DNA from: Actinomycetota bacterium
GTDB lineage: Bacteria; Actinomycetota; Geothermincolia; Geothermincolales; RBG-13-55-18
Reading direction: 5' to 3'
Length of the DNA: 64,000 nt
Assembly (NCBI GenBank): GCA_016931915.1
Contig: JAFGDU010000097.1
Span: 31,425-95,424 of the forward strand
Part shown: in pieces, positions 25,699-33,404 of the stretch
How positions within the stretch are numbered: position 1 is the first letter of the stretch
Layout: each line of letters begins with the position of its first letter
The notes under the pieces: model-generated
Database searches by the model: none
What the model saw: only the letters and a program-made list of their open reading frames with translations
What the model was told of the DNA's origin: nothing
Translations under genes and position numbers: made by a program

Positions 25699-28053
25699 AT
25701 GTTAGAGATCCAAGACAGGGTGGGCGAGAGCGAGCGCTTCGGGCGCATCAAACGTGAGTTGCAGGAAACCCCGGTCTGCCTATGCCCCGAAAGGGCCCTG
25801 CTGGTCACGGAGTTCTTCAAGCATCACGACGATCCCTTGGACCCCATGATAGTGCGCAAGGCGAAAGCGCTGCGCTATATACTCACCAACAAGTCGGTAC
25901 GCATCTATCCCGATGAGCTCATCGTCGGCAACATGGGTTCCAGGCGCATCTCGGCCATCATGCAGCCGGAGGCCGCCGGGGTCTTCATGAGCGAGGACCT
26001 GCTGTGGATCGAGCGCAGGAAGACCACCCCGCTCCGCATATCCTGGTCCGACCGGTTCAAGCTGCTCCTGCAGGTGATCCCCTACTGGCTTACCCGTAAT
26101 ATGAACTTCCGCGCCTTCAAGAACCGCATCCATCTTCTGCGTTACATACGCGAGCAGTTATGGCCCGCGTTCTACCTCATCAACGAGGCTGGAGGCATCG
26201 GGCACTTCCTGCCCGACTACGAGAAGATGATCGCACGTGGAGTGAGGGGATACCTGGAGTCCATGAGGGGAGAGGAGGGGCCTCTCTACGAAGCAGCGCG
26301 TATCGCCTGCGACGGCCTCCTGATATATGCGGCACGCCTGGCGGTGGAGGCGAAAAAGATGGCATGGGAGGAGAAAGACCCCGAACGCAAGGCCGAACTC
26401 GAGGAGATCGCGAGGGTATGCCGCAAGGTCCCGGCCGGGCCTGCAGAGAGCCTGCAGGAAGCCCTGCAGTCATTGTGGCTCACCCACATGGCGGTCAACC
26501 TCGAGAGCCTCAACTCGGCGGTCTCATTCGGCCGCGTCGACCAGTACCTGTACCCTTACTTCGCATATGATATCTCGTCGGGACGTATCGACCGCGAGGC
26601 CGCGAAGGAACTCCTGCTCTCCTTCACCGCCAAGGCCGCGGAGCATGTCTTCCTCCTCTCCGAGAGGATAAGTCAGTATCACGGCGGATACCTGGTGGTA
26701 CAGGCCGCCATCGTCGGCGGTACCGACCGGGCGGGAAACGATGCCACCAACGGATTGACCTATCTCTTTCTGGATGTTATGGAGGAGGCCGGCTTGCGCG
26801 ACCCCAATTACCAGGCGCGTGTACATGCCGGCTCCCCCGATGCATACCTGCTCAGGGTCGCGGACGTGGCTCGAAAGGGCTACGGCGTTCCGGCCGTATT
26901 CGGGGACGAGGCGACGGTGGCCGCTCTCGTCTATCACGGCTATCCGCTGGAGGAGGCCCGCAACTACGGCGTGGTGGGCTGCGTGGAGCCGGCGCTCCCC
27001 GGCAACAGCTTTTTCTCCACCGATGCCGCGCTGTTCAACCTCCCCGTCTGCCTCGAGATGGCATTGAACCGGGGCCGCCGTTTTGGAAAGCGCACGCGTT
27101 CGGGGGCGGACACCCCGCCCCCCTCCGAATTGCGGGATATGGACGCGGTGATCGGCGCCTTCCGCCTCCAGGTGGAGCACATGGTGGACAGGATGGTAGG
27201 TGACTTCCGGGTAGTCGAGGGGGGCAATCGTGATTACCATCCCACCCCTTTCTCCTCCATGCTCATCGAGGGATGCCTGGAATCGGGTCTGGACCTCACC
27301 GAGGGCGGAGCCAGGTTTAATTCCAGCGGCATCCAGGGGGTGGGGGTGGCGGACGTCGCAGATTCCCTGTCCGCACTGGGCAGGCTGGTATTCACGCAAA
27401 AGAAGTACGGCCTGGAGGAGATCGTCACGGCACTCGGGGCTGACTTCGCAGGCCATGAGCGGCTCCAGGCGGAGCTGTTGAACTCGCCCAAGTACGGTAA
27501 CGACGATCCCTCGGCCGACGACTACGCGGACCTGGTGGTAAAGATATTCCACGACGCCCTGGCGCGGCATCGCAATACCAGGGGTGGTCCTTACGTGCCC
27601 GGTTTCTATTCGGTCACCTGCCACGTCGCTTTCGGAAAGTGGGTGGGAGCGCTGCCGAGCGGCAGGAACGCCGCCAAGCCCCTGGCGGCCAGCCTTGGCC
27701 CCGCCAACGGTTGCGATCGCCTCGGCCCCACCGCGACGCTGCAGTCGGTGGCGAGGGTGGATACGAGGATGATGCCCAACGGATGCGCCGTCAACCTGCG
27801 TTTCGATCCCCGCAACCTCTCCGGGGACGAAGGCGCCGCAACGCTCGCGGCATTGATGCGCGGTTATTTCGAGCAGGGTGGGATGCAGGTGCAGTTCAAC
27901 ATCATCGATGCGGAAATACTGGAGGATGCACGGCGAAATCCCGGCAAGTACCCTGGCCTGGTGGTGAGGGTCGCGGGTTACTGCGCCTACTTCGACGACC
28001 TTCCCGAGGCGTCAAAGGACGAGATCATCTCCCGCACCATCCAATCCATCTGA
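25699..28053 (+). CDS. Glycyl radical enzyme (PFL/diol-dehydratase superfamily)
   Basis: 784 aa from ATG 25699; an upstream start at 25633 would translate across the promoter. Active-site cysteine C428 lies in GCVEP, and the C-terminal glycyl radical loop RVAGY holds G760. Those are the two hallmarks of pyruvate formate-lyase, glycerol/diol dehydratase, choline TMA-lyase and arylacetate decarboxylase relatives. The mid-region SGIQGVGVADVADSLSAL and the late PSGRNAAKPLAASLGP segment fit the diol-dehydratase/PFL2 branch. The substrate is not deducible. An activating radical-SAM enzyme is required and none is adjacent, so it must be encoded elsewhere. The enzyme would be destroyed by oxygen, supporting an anaerobic host. 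Confidence 0.9.
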   Translation: MLEIQDRVGESERFGRIKRELQETPVCLCPERALLVTEFFKHHDDPLDPMIVRKAKALRYILTNKSVRIYPDELIVGNMGSRRISAIMQPEAAGVFMSEDLLWIERRKTTPLRISWSDRFKLLLQVIPYWLTRNMNFRAFKNRIHLLRYIREQLWPAFYLINEAGGIGHFLPDYEKMIARGVRGYLESMRGEEGPLYEAARIACDGLLIYAARLAVEAKKMAWEEKDPERKAELEEIARVCRKVPAGPAESLQEALQSLWLTHMAVNLESLNSAVSFGRVDQYLYPYFAYDISSGRIDREAAKELLLSFTAKAAEHVFLLSERISQYHGGYLVVQAAIVGGTDRAGNDATNGLTYLFLDVMEEAGLRDPNYQARVHAGSPDAYLLRVADVARKGYGVPAVFGDEATVAALVYHGYPLEEARNYGVVGCVEPALPGNSFFSTDAALFNLPVCLEMALNRGRRFGKRTRSGADTPPPSELRDMDAVIGAFRLQVEHMVDRMVGDFRVVEGGNRDYHPTPFSSMLIEGCLESGLDLTEGGARFNSSGIQGVGVADVADSLSALGRLVFTQKKYGLEEIVTALGADFAGHERLQAELLNSPKYGNDDPSADDYADLVVKIFHDALARHRNTRGGPYVPGFYSVTCHVAFGKWVGALPSGRNAAKPLAASLGPANGCDRLGPTATLQSVARVDTRMMPNGCAVNLRFDPRNLSGDEGAATLAALMRGYFEQGGMQVQFNIIDAEILEDARRNPGKYPGLVVRVAGYCAYFDDLPEASKDEIISRTIQSI

Positions 28054-28065
28054 GCAATCCCACAC

Positions 28066-28166
28066 GACAGCCTGTATCGCGAAAGCGATTGTGCCGTCTT
28101 CGGCACAACGATGTCCCAGTGCCTACACATTTCCGAATGTGGAGGCCTGGCACGTGTACGCTCGGA
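28066..28166 (+). repeat. Three-hairpin intergenic element (copy d)
   Basis: ATCGC-GAAA-GCGAT (28076-28089), GTGCCG-TCTT-CGGCAC (28091-28106), and CCTACACATT-TCCG-AATGTGGAGG (28122-28145), followed by CCTGGCACGTGTACG; the tail CCTGGCACGTGTACG occurs again at 28179-28193. Same order as 7361-7463, with compensatory pairs in hairpins 2 and 3. Confidence 0.65.
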
Positions 28167-28225
28167 GCAAGTCATAGACCTGGCACGTGTACGCATCGAA
28201 GGTTGGAAGTTGATCAATGCCGGGA

Positions 28226-30163
28226 TTACCCCAGAGGGGCCGTGAAATAGAACGTGGCTCCCTTTTCCGGTTCGGACTCGACCCATATCCTTCCGCCCCA
28301 CCCTTCAACCGCCCTCTTGACGGTAGAGAGGCCTATGCCCAGGCCGGGTGATGTGGAGGTAACGAAACGCTTGAAGGGCTGAAAGATCTCTTCCTTCAGC
28401 GCGGGATCGAGTCCAGGGCCGTTGTCGCGGACGAGGAAGGTAGCGGTGCCATGATCAGCCTGAGAGCCGATCTCGATACGTGGGCGTGCGGTATGGACCA
28501 GATATTTGACCGCGTTATCGATGAGATTGGTGAAGACCTGGCGCAGCTTGAACCGGTCCACCTCCAGGGTGGGGAACTCCTCGCCGAGGATGATGTCGAT
28601 GCCGGCCTTCTCGATCTCGACCGAGTGCTCGAAAAGGATATCGCTGATGATATCCAGAGGCTCGACCGGGCCGACCGTCCCCTCCGCCTGGCCCGCCTGC
28701 GCGTATTCCAGCAGGGACTCCGTCATCTCGTCCAGGCGCCTCGCGGCGGTGATGATGCTCTTGAGGTAGGCCTCGTTTTCCTCCTGCGTGTTGCCTTCCG
28801 CCCGCATCAGCTGTGCGTATCCCTCGATAAGGGAGAGGGGGGTGCGCAGATCGTGGGAGACGGTGGTCGCGAAGGAGTCGAGTTCACGGTTGCTTATCAG
28901 CAGCATCTCCTCGATGACCTTGCGCTCGGTTATATCGCGGGAGTTTACGACGATGCCCTGTACAAAGGGATCATGCAGCAGGTTGGTCGAGATCGCCTCG
29001 TGCCAGTGATAGAGGCCGTCCTTGTGCTGGAAGCGCCTCTCGCCAGTGATGATCATACCCGGATTCGCCAATAGGACGTCATAGTCTTGTTGCGCCGAAT
29101 CCCTGTCATCGGGATGCAGAAAATCGAGGATGCGCTTGCCGTAGGCGTCCTGCGGGCCGTAGCCGGTGATGCGGGCGGCGGAGGGGCTGCCCCAACGGAA
29201 GGCGAGGTTCTCGTCGAGGACGGTGACCATGTCCGCAGCGTTGCGGATAAGGGACCTGTAATAGCGTTCGCGCGCGGCGATGGTCTCCTGTACCTTTTTT
29301 TTCTCCGTGATATCCCGCATGGTGCTGATCACGCCCTTGATGACCGGGTCGTCCGGGAGGTTGTTGGCCCGGGTCTCGATGGTACGTTCCGAGCCGTCCG
29401 CGCGTAGCATCCTGAACTCGATGGTTTCCGACAGGCCGGGTTTGCGCAGCGAATCGGCTACGAAATCCATGACTCTTTGCACGTCATCGGGGTGCAGGGC
29501 TTCCGTGAAGTACTCTTTTGGGTCGTGGCCGATATATTCGCCCGGTTCGTATCCGAGCACGCTCGTGAAGGAAGAGCTGATGAAGGTCAACTTGCCCTCA
29601 CGGTCGAGGATGAGTATGACGTCGGTGATATTCTCGATCAGGGTGCGCATATATCTCTCACTCTGCGACAAGGCCTGCTCGATAACCTTTCGGTCGCTGA
29701 TATCGCGAGCGGTCAACACCATGCCGGACACCACGGGGTTGTCCGCGAGGTTTATGCCTTGCGCTTCCATGCTGTGCCAGGAGCCGTCAGCGTGGCGGTA
29801 ACGGAAGTCGAGATTGATGACACGACCGGGCGTCTGCAGTCCGGCGAAGAACTCCTGCGATACATTCTCGACGTCGTCGGGGTGGATAAGGTCGAATCCG
29901 TTTATCCCCAGTAATTCCTCGATGCGGTAACCGGTGGATCTCCCCAGGGAAGGGCTCGCATAAGCAACCGTTCCATCCGCTCTTACTATGACCAGGATAT
30001 CGTGGGAGTTCTCGAGGACCACGCTCAGAGCCTCCGCGCCCTGCTCCAGGGATTTTCTCACCCTCTGCAGTTCCCTGTCGGAGCGTTCGAGTTCGTGGAT
30101 GCGCTGGCGGAGCCCGTACAGCTCCGCTTCCAGCTCCGCCCTCGTCTTCGCCTCACCGCTCAT
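28226..30163 (-). CDS. PAS-domain sensor histidine kinase (soluble)
   Basis: 645 aa from ATG 30163, which has GGAGG 8-9 bp upstream; 30202 has no SD. It begins with a coiled coil (ELYGLRQRIHELERSDRELQRVRKSLEQ), then three PAS/PAC units (~45-165, 175-290, 300-420), each ending RDIS/RDIT, then HisKA with the phospho-acceptor His in VSHDLRTPLSLIEGYAQLM, and HATPase_c with DNAVKY, DNGPGL and PGLGIGLSTV. There is no membrane span, so it senses an internal signal. No response regulator is adjacent; orphan kinase. It is divergent from the Moco riboswitch locus. Confidence 0.87.
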   Translation of the reverse strand: MSGEAKTRAELEAELYGLRQRIHELERSDRELQRVRKSLEQGAEALSVVLENSHDILVIVRADGTVAYASPSLGRSTGYRIEELLGINGFDLIHPDDVENVSQEFFAGLQTPGRVINLDFRYRHADGSWHSMEAQGINLADNPVVSGMVLTARDISDRKVIEQALSQSERYMRTLIENITDVILILDREGKLTFISSSFTSVLGYEPGEYIGHDPKEYFTEALHPDDVQRVMDFVADSLRKPGLSETIEFRMLRADGSERTIETRANNLPDDPVIKGVISTMRDITEKKKVQETIAARERYYRSLIRNAADMVTVLDENLAFRWGSPSAARITGYGPQDAYGKRILDFLHPDDRDSAQQDYDVLLANPGMIITGERRFQHKDGLYHWHEAISTNLLHDPFVQGIVVNSRDITERKVIEEMLLISNRELDSFATTVSHDLRTPLSLIEGYAQLMRAEGNTQEENEAYLKSIITAARRLDEMTESLLEYAQAGQAEGTVGPVEPLDIISDILFEHSVEIEKAGIDIILGEEFPTLEVDRFKLRQVFTNLIDNAVKYLVHTARPRIEIGSQADHGTATFLVRDNGPGLDPALKEEIFQPFKRFVTSTSPGLGIGLSTVKRAVEGWGGRIWVESEPEKGATFYFTAPLG

Positions 30164-30307
30164 CCAAAGCCCTCCAGCACAGGTCATAAACCGCATCAAC
30201 ACTGGTATCCATCGGCTCTTATATGATGATTCCTATATTTTATATCAATCCCTTCAATTAATGCGTATGACCGACTTTGCACCTGGCAGCATGCAAAGTC
30301 GGTTTCC

Positions 30308-30337
30308 TTGAAAACCTCGTGCGAGGGGGGTTATAAT
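30308..30337 (+). promoter_or_regulatory. Sigma-70 promoter for the Moco riboswitch/MobB-like gene
   Basis: TTGAAA (30308-30313), 18-bp spacer, TATAAT (30332-30337). Transcription would start near 30344, about 20 nt before the riboswitch. Confidence 0.6.
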
Positions 30338-30345
30338 CCCCTCGC
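30321..30345. promoter_or_regulatory. Inverted repeat enclosing the -10 box
   Basis: GCGAGGGG (30321-30328) and CCCCTCGC (30338-30345) are perfect 8-bp arms around GGTTATAAT. A protein bound here would cover the -10 box and start site. Confidence 0.4.
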
Positions 30346-30366
30346 ATGCAGGAAGAGCCGATGCAG

Positions 30367-30461
30367 CTCTCCGAGCCCGGCTGCCTAAAGCGAAGGCCAG
30401 GGCGGCGGGCCGACAGGGTGCGGATGGAAACGACCGCGCCTCCCGTGTTCGGAAAGGAGAG
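30367..30461 (+). ncRNA. Molybdenum/tungsten cofactor (Moco/Tuco) riboswitch 1
   Basis: Outer stem P1 is CTCTCC (30367-30372) with GGAGAG (30456-30461). Conserved Moco RNA motif elements are visible: TCCGAGCC, CTAAAGCGAAGGCC, CCGACAGGGTG, GGAAAC, GCGCCTCCCGTGTTCGGAAAGGAG. The 3' strand GAAAGGAG also serves as the Shine-Dalgarno of the gene starting at 30464, so cofactor binding would directly occlude ribosome entry, and a terminator follows at 30479-30506. Confidence 0.85.
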
Positions 30462-30463
30462 GG

Positions 30464-31285
30464 ATGAGTGGAAATGCAAGCCCGTCCTCTCAGGACGGGC
30501 TTTTTTCAAGCCGAGGGGGTCCCAGGATCATCACCGTATCCGGGGCGAACAAGGATATCGGCAAGAGTTCCCTGGCAGCATACCTCGCAGGCCACTGCCG
30601 CAGCTGCGCCGGCATCAAGGTGACGGTACATGCCGAACGCCCGTCCGGAGAGGCCGCTATCGAGGAAGAGAATCCTCCCGCCATTCCGGGAACGGATACG
30701 GCGAGGATGGTGGAGGCGGGAGCTTCGCCCGTATTCTGGTTACGCACTACCCTGGAGGACATGAACGATGACCTCCAGGAGGTCTGGCCGCGGATATATG
30801 CAGAGGTGGTCATCCTGGAGGGTAATAGCATACTCCAACACGTCGAGCCCGATTTCGCGGTCTTCATAATGAACCCTACCATCGATGATTTCAAACCATC
30901 CGCTTTCGGTGCGATCGAGAAGGCGCACACCGTCGTGGTAAACGGCGATGATAACCTGTCGGGAGCGGATATTCTGGAACTCGAGCGCAGAGTCAGGCAG
31001 TTGAATCCCCTGTCCAAGATGGTGGTGGTCTCGGAGTTGGGCCGGGCCGCCGCCTGGGAGATAATACTGTCCCGAGCGGCGGGAAGATTGGGAGGTGAAC
31101 TGATGACCGATGAGGTTGACGAGAAGATCCTGGAGGCGGTGAAAGCAAGGGCAGTCGAGGGGCGCCTTTACTGCGCCGTGGCTTTGAAGCTGGCCGAGGA
31201 ACTGAAGGTCTCGCCCAAGGAGATCGGCAAAGCCGCAAATGTCCTGGATATAAAGATAGCAAAGTGTTCACTGGGTTGCTTTTAA
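30464..31285 (+). CDS. MobB-like P-loop protein with C-terminal extension
   Basis: 273 aa. It starts at ATG 30464, whose SD is the 3' strand of the riboswitch; no other in-frame ATG/GTG/TTG exists before the P-loop domain, so the first ~20 residues are encoded over the terminator hairpin. Walker A GANKDIGKSS (~27-36) matches GxxxxGK(S/T), with LEGNS at the Walker-B-like position where MobB has EGF/EGY. MobB binds GTP and assists Moco guanylylation with MobA. A C-terminal ~60-aa domain (TDEVDEKILEA...IKIAKCSLGCF) is separate and looks like a small HTH or metal-handling extension. Promoter, riboswitch and position beside tupABC support a role in Moco/Tuco synthesis. Confidence 0.75.
   Translation: MSGNASPSSQDGLFSSRGGPRIITVSGANKDIGKSSLAAYLAGHCRSCAGIKVTVHAERPSGEAAIEEENPPAIPGTDTARMVEAGASPVFWLRTTLEDMNDDLQEVWPRIYAEVVILEGNSILQHVEPDFAVFIMNPTIDDFKPSAFGAIEKAHTVVVNGDDNLSGADILELERRVRQLNPLSKMVVVSELGRAAAWEIILSRAAGRLGGELMTDEVDEKILEAVKARAVEGRLYCAVALKLAEELKVSPKEIGKAANVLDIKIAKCSLGCF
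30479..30506 (+). terminator. Intrinsic terminator inside the MobB-like coding region
   Basis: AGCCCGTCC (30479-30487), loop TCTCA, GGACGGGCT (30493-30501) and TTTTTT through 30506. It lies 18 nt after the riboswitch P1 and within codons ~6-15 of the downstream gene, so it is a transcription attenuator whose hairpin is translated when the gene is on. Confidence 0.75.
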
Positions 31286-31435
31286 GGGACGCGAACATGC
31301 GTTATATGAGTGGTCAGATGGGTAGAATAGGCTGTAGCCGATGGCACGAGGGGGAGCATGCCCTCTCTAATCTGCTTGCAGCGGCAGCTATACCCAGGTG
31401 ACGTTGTGCCCATTGAAAACCGAGTATTGGAGATT
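31286..31435. other. Leader region upstream of riboswitch 2
   Basis: No gene. A small hairpin (GAGGG...CCCTC, near 31349-31367) and a TTGAAA at about 31414 are visible, but no convincing -10; the promoter for tupABC is probably within this 150 bp. Confidence 0.35.
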
Positions 31436-31531
31436 ACCTCCGAGCTCCGTTCCTAAAGTCGAAAGACTATGGATATGAGCCGATAGGGTGCGAAGGGAAA
31501 CCCTTGCGCCTCCCGTGTTTGGAAAGGAGGT
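31436..31531 (+). ncRNA. Molybdenum/tungsten cofactor (Moco/Tuco) riboswitch 2
   Basis: P1 pairs ACCTCC (31436-31441) with GGAGGT (31526-31531). It shares with riboswitch 1 the elements CTCCGAGC, CTAAAGTCGAAAGAC, CCGATAGGGTGCGA, GGGAAACCC, GCGCCTCCCGTGTTTGGAAAGGAGG. The downstream 7-bp stem GTCCGCC-TCCG-GGCGGAC (31550-31567) has no U-tract. It precedes tupABC by 150 bp, implying that transport is controlled by cofactor level. Confidence 0.85.
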
Positions 31532-31680
31532 GGCAGTTCGAGCCATGATGTCCGCCTCCGGGCGGACTTCGTCATCTACGGGTACAGCCGTCTCTTACTA
31601 GCTGTGTCAGGAGGGCGGAATGTCTCTGCATCGGACGAGGATAGGTAGGGATAGAACATATGAAAGGAGATGAGTCGGGA

Positions 31681-32523
31681 ATGAAGAGATGGATGATATT
31701 TCTAGTGGGTCTGGCAATGGTACTGGCACTGGTCGTTATGGGGATCGGGTGCGGGGAGGAGGAGGCACAACCCGTTGAGAGGACCGACCTAAGACTGGCC
31801 ACTACGACCAGCACCCAGGACTCCGGGTTGCTTGACGAATGGGTGCCCATGTTCGAGGACGAATATCCTTATACCGTCGAGGTCATAGCGGTGGGCAGCG
31901 GTGCCGCGATGGAGATGGGGCGCAACGGCGAGTGCGATGTGATGCTCGTGCACAGCCCCGCCGCTGAGGAGGAGATGGTGGAAGAGGGCTACGCCGTCAA
32001 CCGCAAGGCGGTAATGCATAACGACTTCATTATCGTCGGACCCGCTTCCGACCCCGCGGGAATAGCGGAAGCGGATTCCGCGGCCGACGCTTTCACCATG
32101 GTAGCGGAATCGCAGTCCACCTTCATCTCCCGGGGGGATGAATCCGGGACTCACACCAAGGAGTTGAAGATCTGGGACGAGGCGGGAATCACGCCCGAGG
32201 GCGAGTGGTACGTGGAGAGCGGTAAGGGCATGGGCGATACCCTGCGTATCGCATCCGAGGAGATGGCCTACACCCTGACCGACCGCGCCACCTATCTCAA
32301 CCTCAAGGATGATCTGGAACTCGATATCCTCTTCGAGGGCGACGACATCCTCAACAACTATTACCACGTGATGGAGGTCAACCCCGATAAATGGCCGGAT
32401 GTGAACAACGATGGAGCCAAGGCCTTCTCGGATTTCGTTACGTCGACCGAGGCCCAGGAATTCCTCGACGAGTTCGGGGTGGCCGAGTTCGGGCAGCCGC
32501 TGTTCTACCCCGACGCTCTCTAG
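31681..32523 (+). CDS. tupA: Tungstate ABC transporter substrate-binding lipoprotein
   Basis: 280 aa. The start at ATG 31681 is chosen because the preprotein then begins MKRWMIFLV with a typical signal, cysteine at GIGC, and GGAG 11 bp upstream; ATG 31660 would add seven charged residues. After the acidic linker (GEEEAQPVE) the mature protein has the TupA oxyanion signature TTTSTQDSGLL, then GSGAAMEMGRNGECDVMLVHSPAAEE, DFIIVGP and SRGDESGTHTKE. TupA binds WO4(2-) with high selectivity and delivers it to TupB. First gene of tupABC under riboswitch 2; a hairpin at 32573-32593 separates it from tupB. Confidence 0.9.
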   Translation: MKRWMIFLVGLAMVLALVVMGIGCGEEEAQPVERTDLRLATTTSTQDSGLLDEWVPMFEDEYPYTVEVIAVGSGAAMEMGRNGECDVMLVHSPAAEEEMVEEGYAVNRKAVMHNDFIIVGPASDPAGIAEADSAADAFTMVAESQSTFISRGDESGTHTKELKIWDEAGITPEGEWYVESGKGMGDTLRIASEEMAYTLTDRATYLNLKDDLELDILFEGDDILNNYYHVMEVNPDKWPDVNNDGAKAFSDFVTSTEAQEFLDEFGVAEFGQPLFYPDAL

Positions 32524-32572
32524 CTCTCGGCACTGACGGCTTCTCGATGTAATAGAATATCTACTGTACGAG

Positions 32573-32593
32573 GCCCCGGCATCGGGCCGGGGC
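32573..32593 (+). other. Intercistronic stem-loop between tupA and tupB
   Basis: GCCCCGGC (32573-32580), loop ATCGG, GCCGGGGC (32586-32593). No U-tract. Typical of structures that stabilise the binding-protein message relative to the permease message. Confidence 0.5.
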
Positions 32594-32636
32594 TCCACAT
32601 TGGAAGTCGCTCTTTACGCTGGAGGTGATGGCGGCC

Positions 32637-33404
32637 ATGGGTGAGATATGGGAAGGTTTTGTCGAGGCCATAAAACTCATCTTCAGCTTCGATCCCTACG
32701 TCATGCAGATCACGCTTTTCACCCTGTACGTCTGCGCCATCGCCACCGCCATAGGTATGTGCTTGGGCATCCCCCTGGGATCGGCGCTGGCGCTCTATCG
32801 CTTCCGGGGCAGGAAGATGACGGTCACCCTGGTGAACGCCGGAATGGGGCTTCCGCCGGTGGTGGTGGGCCTTTTCGTCTACCTCTTTCTGAAGAGGAGG
32901 GGCCCCCTGGGCTTCCTGGACTGGCTGTATACACCCTGGGCAATCATCCTGGCCGAGATCATCCTCGCCACTCCCCTCATAGCCGGTATCACCCTGGCAG
33001 CCCTTCAAAACGAGAACCCCAAGATCCGCCTGCAGGCCAAGTCCCTGGGGGCCAGCGAGACCAGGTCTGTGCTGACGCTCCTGCGCGAGACCAGGCTATC
33101 GCTGATGGCGGCGGTGATAGCGGGTTTCGGCGGCATCATCTCCGAGGTTGGTGCGGCGATGATGGTTGGGGGGAACCTGCTGCGCAACGGGGAGCCGTAT
33201 ACGCGCACCCTTACCACGGCGACCGTGCTCGAGGTGAGCAAGGGCAACTCCACGCTGGCCATCGCCCTGGGCATAATCCTGCTCTCCATCACCGTCCTCC
33301 TGGTCTGGATCATGACCTCCATCCAGCAGGGCAGCCTGTTCAGCGAGCCGGTAAGGGTGGCCAAAAGCCTCTTCTCGCGTTTCCGGAGGGAGACCCCATC
33401 GTGA
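32637..33404 (+). CDS. tupB: Tungstate ABC transporter permease
   Basis: 255 aa, about five or six membrane spans. Start ATG 32637 lies 11 bp from GGAGG; ATG 32628 would be only 2 bp away. The cytoplasmic coupling loop reads EIILATPLIAGITLAALQNENPKIRLQAKSLGASETRSVLTLLRE, with the EAA-like LGAS-x3-L pattern. It forms the translocation channel with TupC. TGA overlaps the GTG start of tupC by 4 bp (GTGA), giving translational coupling. Confidence 0.9.
   Translation: MGEIWEGFVEAIKLIFSFDPYVMQITLFTLYVCAIATAIGMCLGIPLGSALALYRFRGRKMTVTLVNAGMGLPPVVVGLFVYLFLKRRGPLGFLDWLYTPWAIILAEIILATPLIAGITLAALQNENPKIRLQAKSLGASETRSVLTLLRETRLSLMAAVIAGFGGIISEVGAAMMVGGNLLRNGEPYTRTLTTATVLEVSKGNSTLAIALGIILLSITVLLVWIMTSIQQGSLFSEPVRVAKSLFSRFRRETPS

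Noticed and set aside
31550..31567. Stem after riboswitch 2 as an intrinsic terminator
   Set aside because: The stem is only 7 bp and is followed by TTCGTCAT instead of a T-run. Regulation may be translational or involve another fold.
31545..31601. An 18-residue leader peptide after riboswitch 2
   Set aside because: The frame is open but the SD is 14 bp away, the composition is not informative, and no regulatory codon run is visible.
32648..33400. Upstream in-frame extension of the tungstate ATPase gene
   Set aside because: The extension overlaps the permease gene in another frame and has low-complexity composition. The real start is GTG 33401, overlapping the permease stop.
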